A DNA stretch of 64,000 bases from Legionella micdadei (lineage in GTDB: Bacteria; Pseudomonadota; Gammaproteobacteria; Legionellales; Legionellaceae): positions 1,727,001 through 1,791,000 of the forward strand of contig NZ_LN614830.1 in assembly GCF_000953635.1 (NCBI RefSeq), in the 5' to 3' direction. The notes below the pieces were generated by a model. It was given only the letters and a program-made list of their open reading frames with translations, ran no database searches and was not told where the DNA came from. Positions 57,656-64,000 of the stretch are shown here, piece after piece. A program made the position numbers and the translations under genes. The first letter of the stretch is position 1. Every line of letters starts with the position of its first letter.

Positions 57656-58963
57656 TTACGAAAACCAATAGTCTGCTAAAGCAGTATTTTTATAATAAGA
57701 TAAATGGTTATCAAAAAATGCTTTTGCTTTATCTTTTTGTTTATTGCGTGACAAACTCATGACATACGTTTGAAGGAATAACTCATCTTGGGCGTCACTT
57801 CCCCCGACTTGAAAGCATCGATCGATTATTGGCTCCATTAATTTGCAGGAAGCTCCATAGTCTTCTTGTGCAAAAGCGCCGACTGCTTTGCAGAGAGGGA
57901 GATTAACTTCACACCATAATTTTTTTGTTAACCCCGTAGGAAGGGAATGACAATATTTTGTAATTGATTCGAGTGATTGATTAACCTGCCTGTTCTCCCC
58001 TGCTTTTGCCAGGCAATAAATAAAATGAATATTATTAAATCCTGTGTATTGCTCATAGGGATGAATACCAAGATAAGGAATTATAGAGCGAAGGATTTGC
58101 ATTTGTGGCAAACCAGCTATATCCATACGCCACAATAGCGAAATTGCATCAATTTGCTCACCACATGACTCTGGTAAAGTCCCGAAGATTCCATTAAATA
58201 ACTGAATTGTTGCTTCCTCATTACGATTTGCTAAATAAAACAACGCCAAATGCCAAGTGTTATGGCTTTTTAATAAGGATAAGATATTATCCCAACTTGC
58301 TTTAAATTGGTTTAGGGAAGTTATTCCTTCTGCTATTGCATTCTCTAAAAGTAATACGTGAGCCAAGGTATGGTGAGCCCAAGGCGTGTTTTCATTCATT
58401 GCAATAGCTTTTTCAGCCATCGCCTTAGCTTCTGGCCTTTTTCTGCATAGCTCAAGTGCAAAGGAGTGGGTCGCTAAAAAATGAGATTCATCTTGATTCA
58501 CCTGAGCTACAGACTCACATAAGCTCAAGAACCATTTCCCTTGAAAAGCCTGCCCGCTGCAATAAAAAAGCCATTCTGCAAATTTTACTGCTAAAGTATC
58601 GCGTGGAAAAAGCTTGGCAATAGCAGTAAAGATACTGAGAGCGGCTTCATAATCCAACTTAAGCCATGCAGTTATTGCTTGGTACAGTAATTTTTCACGC
58701 AAATTTGCCGATCTTAGTTGTTTTTCTGCTTTGACGAGATAGGTTGAAGCAATACTTGTCGCCTGATTTTCTTGGGCATACAAATAAAATGCTGCGGCAT
58801 AAATCTGAATAAGCAAATTGTCAGGGAATTGTTTTGCAGCATTGATAATCTCTGCGGCTGATTGCCCATAGCCCAAAATTTGTTGATGAAAATGATTAAT
58901 ACAGTCAATAACTTCAGCTGAATTTGTGGTTACAGCTAAACCTCTTTGCGTGTCCATAGGCAT
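57656..58963 (-). CDS. TTC38-like tetratricopeptide repeat protein
   Basis: A 435-aa cytosolic protein built of helical repeats. The segments NTPWAHHTLAHVLLLENAIA and HNTWHLALFYLANRNEEATI, with the histidine-containing motifs, are characteristic of the TTC38 family, found in bacteria and animals with an unknown enzymatic or scaffold role. Start MPMDTQRG; either methionine could be first. No partner gene. Confidence 0.75.
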   Translation of the reverse strand: MPMDTQRGLAVTTNSAEVIDCINHFHQQILGYGQSAAEIINAAKQFPDNLLIQIYAAAFYLYAQENQATSIASTYLVKAEKQLRSANLREKLLYQAITAWLKLDYEAALSIFTAIAKLFPRDTLAVKFAEWLFYCSGQAFQGKWFLSLCESVAQVNQDESHFLATHSFALELCRKRPEAKAMAEKAIAMNENTPWAHHTLAHVLLLENAIAEGITSLNQFKASWDNILSLLKSHNTWHLALFYLANRNEEATIQLFNGIFGTLPESCGEQIDAISLLWRMDIAGLPQMQILRSIIPYLGIHPYEQYTGFNNIHFIYCLAKAGENRQVNQSLESITKYCHSLPTGLTKKLWCEVNLPLCKAVGAFAQEDYGASCKLMEPIIDRCFQVGGSDAQDELFLQTYVMSLSRNKQKDKAKAFFDNHLSYYKNTALADYWFS

Positions 58964-59013
58964 GTTCGGCTAAATGTTTAAATAAATACTAGCATAGATG
59001 TTATTTACGGTTG

Positions 59014-60705
59014 TTAAATCATAGGGATATTCGTTTCGTCTGACCGTTTTGAATCATTACCTGCAAAAAATGTTTGATACAATTTTTTTAGCTTGCTAAC
59101 TAATTGTGTATTGCCAGATGGAATGTGGGTAAAGCTCTTTAGGAAGCTGTTTGATTTGCTGTCTCTTATTAAGCGCGAATAATTTCCCCCCACGGTTAAA
59201 TTTTTTATGGGCTCAATATGCGAAAATTTTTCCCCAACATGGGTTTCGATTGTGTGCAGAATTTTACTCAGTAAAAGAGGTTCAAAAGGTTTATATTTAG
59301 CGTAGTAACGAGCTATTTCAGTCGCTATGAGAAATGCCGTGTATTTTTCATTCTTCAGTGAATTTGTATATTTTGATAACTCTTTGATAAATAATCTATT
59401 ATATTCAGATATCTTAGTTTGTAGCTCTTTCGAAAATTCCAAATTTAATTGATATTCTAAAGCGTTATATAAATTTGCTTCTTCTTGAATTTTACTAATT
59501 ACTGTTGCTACCTCTTGTCGGTTGCCATGTATTATTTTTCCTGCTTTTACCCATAAAACAATATCACTTTCCCTTTGCTTTCTCCATGTATGGTTATACA
59601 CTGCAGCCATAACTGTTTTATTGTAATAATTTGTTGCAATTTGGTCAATAATGTTGATTTGACTATGCCATTCTTCAGGAATAGGAATTGCGCCTAATGA
59701 AATGGCTTCTGTTAAGGATTGATCCCCTGCTACACCGCACATATCGGATAAACGCATAAGATTGAGTGCTAAATCATGCGAAAATCTTTTCCGATGAAAT
59801 ACTCTAAACTCCCTGGCATCAGGATTAAGTTTATTAAGTAAAACAGTATCTGTGGGAACTTCGGAATCTCCGGTATAAAATGAAATTTTGGAGTACCCGA
59901 GTTTTGCTAGTTCTTCTCTAAACGAATCGTCACTTAGCATTTCAAAAATAACTTTATCTTTATTATTTTTATCTGAAGCACTGACAAAATAGTTAGCATG
60001 TTGTTTGTCATTACTCGCAGCATACACGACTGCGGCCCGTTTATAACTAATTGGAAAATTATAATAAGAATAGGCGAAACTATTTTGGTTAATAAATTCA
60101 AGCTCACTTCCATCTCGTCCGGCTAAAATCTGTGATTGCAGTAAAGGATCGTTCATATCTGTAATTATTTTTCTTCTCAATTTACCTTTTTCAGATGGCT
60201 TAAGGCAGGAAAATTGTTTTAAATCTGGCTCAATCAATATACCTGGATAATCCTTACCGATATTTCCACTAAGACAAATAATTGGAGGATTGTATGGCGA
60301 TTTCTCATATAAACCATACTCTCCGATGAAAATTTGAGGATGCGGCGTGCTGGGTTTGCTATAGGCTAACGAATTATCAAAAATGGCGGTTTCAATTTCT
60401 AACCAGGCTTCATTATAGAAATCTTGAGACAATTGCCAGGTACTACCCCTATCGATAAAATTGATGTTCGAATAAAGTTTGTTAGTCCAAAAATCAGAAT
60501 CGATTTCCGCTATTTTTTTAAATGAACTTCCTTCACCTATAATATGTAGCGTTGCATGGGGGTATTTTTTAATTAAAAACTTAGCTATTTTGATGGCAAG
60601 ACTAACATCACCATAGCCATTTTGATCAATCATGTACAAAATAATTGGACCAGCGAAATCCATTTCGATATTCCCACTATTTAAAACTTCGCTGGAATTA
60701 ATCAT
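59014..60705 (-). CDS. GT-B glycosyltransferase-like protein, candidate effector
   Basis: A 563-aa protein. The N-terminus has a GT-B style opening with a glycine-rich loop after the first strand (QNGYGDVSLAIKIAKFLIKK, 28-47) and second strand HIIGEG. The second half has CGVAGDQSLTEAISLGAIPI (324-341), the type of acidic/GDQS loop that binds nucleotide-sugar in GT-B enzymes. No secretion signal. It could modify host or own targets; the substrate is unknown. Confidence 0.5.
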   Translation of the reverse strand: MINSSEVLNSGNIEMDFAGPIILYMIDQNGYGDVSLAIKIAKFLIKKYPHATLHIIGEGSSFKKIAEIDSDFWTNKLYSNINFIDRGSTWQLSQDFYNEAWLEIETAIFDNSLAYSKPSTPHPQIFIGEYGLYEKSPYNPPIICLSGNIGKDYPGILIEPDLKQFSCLKPSEKGKLRRKIITDMNDPLLQSQILAGRDGSELEFINQNSFAYSYYNFPISYKRAAVVYAASNDKQHANYFVSASDKNNKDKVIFEMLSDDSFREELAKLGYSKISFYTGDSEVPTDTVLLNKLNPDAREFRVFHRKRFSHDLALNLMRLSDMCGVAGDQSLTEAISLGAIPIPEEWHSQINIIDQIATNYYNKTVMAAVYNHTWRKQRESDIVLWVKAGKIIHGNRQEVATVISKIQEEANLYNALEYQLNLEFSKELQTKISEYNRLFIKELSKYTNSLKNEKYTAFLIATEIARYYAKYKPFEPLLLSKILHTIETHVGEKFSHIEPIKNLTVGGNYSRLIRDSKSNSFLKSFTHIPSGNTQLVSKLKKLYQTFFAGNDSKRSDETNIPMI

Positions 60706-60746
60706 TTGTTTAAAAAATAAATCACACTATTATTAGTGTAGACGAA

Positions 60747-61805
60747 CTAAATTGCCTTGTTTTTGAATTTGTTTTCATGCTCGATTAGCCATTTTTTTCT
60801 TGTAAGCCCTCCTCCATACCCACCTAGGTCACCATTATGGTTAATAACACGATGACAAGGGATGATAAGGCAGAGCTGATTTGCACCGTTTGCTTTAGCG
60901 ACAGCACGATAGGCTTTCGGCTTTCCTACAGAGTTGGCGAGATTTGAATAAGACTGTGTTTCTCCATAGGGTATTTCATTGAGAGCATCCCATACTTGTT
61001 CCTGGAAAGGAGAGCCGAGGGTTTTTATCGGTGTTTTAAATTGTTGTAAGGTTCCTTGAAAATAGGATTTTAATTCACTATCGATTGACATCAATGGTTT
61101 AGATAGTCCAGGAATGATTGCACAACTTGTTTTTTTACGTAACCGCTCAACCTCTAGCTCCAATCCCCGGCGATCGACAAATTCAAGTAAATATAATTCG
61201 GTTTCACTTGCAATAGCGATCATTGGGCCTAACATGGTATCCAGCCATGCTGCTTTCAGGAGAGCACTGTTACCCGATTTGGCAGGAGCAACGCCCATAA
61301 TCTGACTAAATGCATCTCTAAAACCGCTTCCTGAGCCATATCCCGTTTCAATCTGTGCTTCAATCACTGACATACCATTTCTAATTTTATTCATTGCTAA
61401 ACCTATTCGTCTTGCTCGTGCATATTCCACAAAAGTCATTCCAAATCTTTTTTTAAATTGACGCCGCGCAGTAGCTGCATGTGCTGAAAATTGCTGGAAA
61501 TCTTCATTTTTCCAGCGTTTCTCTGGGTTTTTTTCAATTGCTTCTACGAGTTGTTTAACTAGTTGTGAAACTTGGCTTGGATGAGAAAGCGGTTGGCAGC
61601 GCTTGCAGGGTCTAAACGAAGCAAGAAGGGCTTGTTGTGCTGTCTCAAAAAATTCACAATTTTCAAATTTAGGCTTTCTTGCTGGACAAATTGATCGGCA
61701 AAAAACACCGGTTGTCTTTACGCCTACATAAAATATTCCGTCATACTCTAAGTTTTTATCCAACATCGCTCGATAATATTCATTTTTAAGTATTTCACTA
61801 AACAT
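60747..61805 (-). CDS. ada: Ada: DNA alkylation repair and AraC-type activator
   Basis: A 352-aa protein with all Ada parts. N-terminal zinc domain with C36, C40, C67 and C70 (VFCRSICPARKPKF, RPCKRCQP), of which C36 accepts methyl groups from phosphotriesters; AraC-type HTH at about 95-175; C-terminal methyltransferase domain with C317 in IIPCHRV accepting methyl from O6-methylguanine. Methylated Ada activates repair genes, usually including its own. No alkB follows it here. Confidence 0.95.
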   Translation of the reverse strand: MFSEILKNEYYRAMLDKNLEYDGIFYVGVKTTGVFCRSICPARKPKFENCEFFETAQQALLASFRPCKRCQPLSHPSQVSQLVKQLVEAIEKNPEKRWKNEDFQQFSAHAATARRQFKKRFGMTFVEYARARRIGLAMNKIRNGMSVIEAQIETGYGSGSGFRDAFSQIMGVAPAKSGNSALLKAAWLDTMLGPMIAIASETELYLLEFVDRRGLELEVERLRKKTSCAIIPGLSKPLMSIDSELKSYFQGTLQQFKTPIKTLGSPFQEQVWDALNEIPYGETQSYSNLANSVGKPKAYRAVAKANGANQLCLIIPCHRVINHNGDLGGYGGGLTRKKWLIEHENKFKNKAI

Positions 61806-62004
61806 AGCCTACTCTAGTTGCAAAATTTTACTTCATTAATAAAATTGTACTGCGGTTTAAAAATTACGCCGCCGAAAAAGAAACATCAATTTTTTTTTCG
61901 AAGCTCGTGTGAGAATAAGCCGATTACGAAGTGGATTAAAAGATAAAAGCATTCTTTTTCATTTATACTACTATGTATTAAACACAATATGAGTTAGAGT
62001 TTTT

Positions 62005-62358
62005 ATGAAACGTAATTGGGATATGATCAGGGATATTCTTTTAAAAGTAGAAGCCCTAGAACCAAATGCTTTATTAACTTTAGACAGTTTTCCGCTCAAT
62101 GAGCATAATGAAGTTTCTTATCATTTAGAAATATTAGAAGAAGCAGGACTGCTACGTGGTAAAATTCATAAAACTCCTGGGGGTTCACCACATAATTTTC
62201 ATTTAATTCATCTCACTTGGCTTGGACATGATTTTTTAGAGTCAATTCGCTCTGAAGCCATTTGGACTGAAATTAAAGATCGACTAAGTTCTAAAAAAAT
62301 AAGGCTGAATATCGAGAATATAATGGCAGTGGCCCAAGCACTGCAAGCAAACCACTGA
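62005..62358 (+). CDS. DUF2513 family protein
   Basis: A 117-aa protein: MKRNWDMIRDILLKVEALEP, YHLEILEEAGLLRGKIHKTP and LTWLGHDFLESIRSEAIWTE are the conserved blocks of the DUF2513 family, a winged-helix-like domain often found near mobile elements. Possibly a DNA-binding regulator. Single gene. Confidence 0.8.
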   Translation: MKRNWDMIRDILLKVEALEPNALLTLDSFPLNEHNEVSYHLEILEEAGLLRGKIHKTPGGSPHNFHLIHLTWLGHDFLESIRSEAIWTEIKDRLSSKKIRLNIENIMAVAQALQANH

Positions 62359-62540
62359 CATAAATTGCTACCTAGTCTGAATTTTGGAAAGGATAGTTAG
62401 AAAGTTTTTTTGTTTACCACCATGCAAATTGTGCTTAGACTTTGCCTCATACACAAAGATTTTTCTATCTTTTAAAGCTTCCATATCGGAATTTTCATTT
62501 TATTGTCTGCTCTCTGCTAATAAGTGATTTTTTTGTTTTT

Positions 62541-63299
62541 TTATCGTAGAGTGTGAATGTGATACTTGTGCATTAGTGCAGTCCAAAAAAATGATGAATA
62601 AAAAATACTAATGAAACAAAAAACTAAACTCAGTGTTTTAAACAGTAAGCGAAGGTTTAGACCTGGCGTGGGTTTAAGATAAAAACTATAGGCCCCTATT
62701 AAACCACATGCTGTACCGAGTAAAATACCACCTATAACATCCGTTAACCAATGTACACCAAGTAAAAGACGTGACAAAGACTCCAAGACAAGGAGTACAG
62801 CGATGATGACTATTTTTAGCCAGTTAAAGCATTTCATTTTAGGGACAAGAGTGGATAAAAAAATTAAATATGAAGAAAATAAGACCATATGAAAGCTAGG
62901 AAAAGCAAATTTATTCGGGTCATAGGCAAACATTCCAGGACGAGGTACCACCAAAGTATTTTTTAAAGAATATGCTAAAACGGCAGCCAAAACAATGAGT
63001 GAAAATAAATGTACTGCCAACCGTTTTTGTTGTTTAAAAAACAAAAAAAAGCTCGTTATTATAATCGTTGGAATAATAACAAACTTATCACCAAAAAGAG
63101 AAATTATAATGGCAATATAACTTAAGAGAAGGGTATGAAATTTATTCCCAATGACTTGATGCAAATACACATTTAAATAGAGATTTGAACCATTCCACTT
63201 AACAATAATAGCTAAAAAGATAAATAAGATAAAAAAGACGATGCTTCCAACCAAATATAGAGATGTCTGATGTTTGATTTTTTTAGTCGCATGGCTCAT
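62541..63299 (-). CDS. PAP2-superfamily membrane phosphatase
   Basis: A 252-aa protein with about six hydrophobic helices and the three PAP2 catalytic motifs: K113-RP (KNTLVVPRPG, 113-122), PSFHM (134-138, with H137) and SRLLLGVHWLTD (176-187, with R177, H183 and D187). Family members remove phosphates from membrane lipids or undecaprenyl pyrophosphate at the periplasmic face. Could be an LpxE-, PgpB- or BacA-like activity; the substrate is unresolved. Confidence 0.85.
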   Translation of the reverse strand: MSHATKKIKHQTSLYLVGSIVFFILFIFLAIIVKWNGSNLYLNVYLHQVIGNKFHTLLLSYIAIIISLFGDKFVIIPTIIITSFFLFFKQQKRLAVHLFSLIVLAAVLAYSLKNTLVVPRPGMFAYDPNKFAFPSFHMVLFSSYLIFLSTLVPKMKCFNWLKIVIIAVLLVLESLSRLLLGVHWLTDVIGGILLGTACGLIGAYSFYLKPTPGLNLRLLFKTLSLVFCFISIFYSSFFWTALMHKYHIHTLR

Positions 63300-63562
63300 A
63301 AAAATCCCTTTGCATATGATTTGACTGTGAGATAGAGTACTTCGCTCATAACTTTTTCAATTAGTAGTAATCTCCTATCTTAAATGAAGATCGAACAAAC
63401 AGAGGTTAGGCACAAGCTTGAGAAAAAAGGGAAAACGAATAGTAAGCGCTGCAAACAATGTTTTTTTTACCCAATTTTCTTTCAAGATGTGCCGAAACAG
63501 TTTTTCCGAAAAAAAGCATCATTGCAATTATTCACCTATCTTAGGTTAAATTAATTTATCTC
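63300..63562. other. Intergenic region between PAP2 and MFS genes
   Basis: About 260 bases with no gene; contains the PAP2 promoter side and the downstream region of the MFS gene. No clear terminator or repeat. Confidence 0.5.
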
Positions 63563-64000
63563 CTAGACTAAACTGCTTTTAAATCTAATTGGATTCCATT
63601 TTTTGTTTGAAGCCTCGTTGCTTCCTGGGTGAGATTCTTTAAGAATAAACATAGCGATAATTAGACTAATAAAATAACAACAAGGTAATACAAAAAGTGC
63701 GTAATTATAGCTTTGAACTGTGTAAACTGGCACATCGTTGACCATACTCCATCCAGAACTGTGTTTAAGAAAAATACCTACGAGTGGCTGGAATATAGCA
63801 CCTCCCACTAATACTGAAAGGTTATTAAAACCTGAGGCCGTTCCTACCAGCTCAGCTGGATTATTATCCTTGACTACAGCAAAACTGACTGTTTGGCCTC
63901 CAGCACCGAAGCCAAACATAAATAACACCAGATACATCCAATTAATAGAAACATTGGGCATATACAGTAAAATTAGCGTTGCCCCTAATCCAAAAATTGA
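63563..64000 (-). CDS. MFS transporter, C-terminal part
   Basis: The frame reads in from the right window edge (SIFGLGATLILLYMPN...), so the N-terminal part is missing. It has several hydrophobic helices with MFS-style loops (FMFGFGAGGQTVSFAVVKDN; GTASGFNNLSVLVGGAIFQP), the second being like the helix-11 region of drug/sugar-phosphate type MFS carriers. Substrate cannot be told. Confidence 0.8.
   Translation of the reverse strand, partial: SIFGLGATLILLYMPNVSINWMYLVLFMFGFGAGGQTVSFAVVKDNNPAELVGTASGFNNLSVLVGGAIFQPLVGIFLKHSSGWSMVNDVPVYTVQSYNYALFVLPCCYFISLIIAMFILKESHPGSNEASNKKWNPIRFKSSLV

Overview
The window looks like a chromosomal segment from an AT-rich gammaproteobacterium of the Legionella type, carrying one apparently complete prophage. 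The genus is an inference. It rests on several large orphan proteins of the Dot/Icm-effector style (one with a YopT-like Cys-His-Asp triad, one resembling a GT-B glycosyltransferase), on an aceB-aceA glyoxylate pair and on the codon and base composition. No rRNA or conventional tRNA gene is visible.

Left chromosomal part (1-11540): the start of an FAD monooxygenase (cut by the window edge), Ku, a CBS-pair protein, an amino-acid catabolic operon (DauR/YheO-type regulator, threonine-dehydratase-like lyase, ornithine-cyclodeaminase-like enzyme), a decayed gene, and three large effector-like proteins.

Prophage (about 11541-47190, about 35.6 kb): a P22-like podovirus. Terminase, P22-type portal, scaffold, P22-type coat, gp4-like and gp10-like tail factors, ejection-type proteins, tail fibres and a GH108 endolysin are all on the plus strand. 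A leftward early block encodes a Sak4-like ATPase, a DUF669 protein and small partners. Regulatory genes sit near the right end. The main result concerns the ends. A 17-bp direct repeat (AAGTCTGATTATTGTGA) marks attL and attR, and both copies lie in the same reading frame of a lambda-O-like replication initiator gene. The right end holds the winged-helix half with a lambda-style origin (iteron palindromes followed by an AT-rich tract). The left end holds the C-terminal half, followed directly by a lambda-P-like helicase loader. Joining the ends at the repeat gives one continuous 320-codon gene. Integration therefore cuts the initiator gene in two and separates the early promoter region from P and everything downstream of it; excision would restore both.

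The att core is a palindrome with Tn3-resolvase-like half-sites. The only recombinase found in the prophage is a small serine recombinase (16227-16784), and no tyrosine integrase or CI-type repressor is seen. The working model is a phage whose lytic replication is switched physically by serine-recombinase integration and excision. A second unexplained element is a strongly base-paired, roughly 195-nt region with tRNA-like ends (14112-14308).

Right chromosomal part (47191-64000): a remnant of a tyrosine recombinase just outside attR, a possible effector, a small membrane protein, a Wzx/MATE-like flippase, a DUF6506 protein, another effector-like protein, a YqjD/YqjE/YqjK-like membrane trio, aceA/aceB, a secreted protein, a TTC38-like TPR protein, a GT-B-like protein, Ada, a DUF2513 protein, a PAP2 phosphatase and the end of an MFS transporter.
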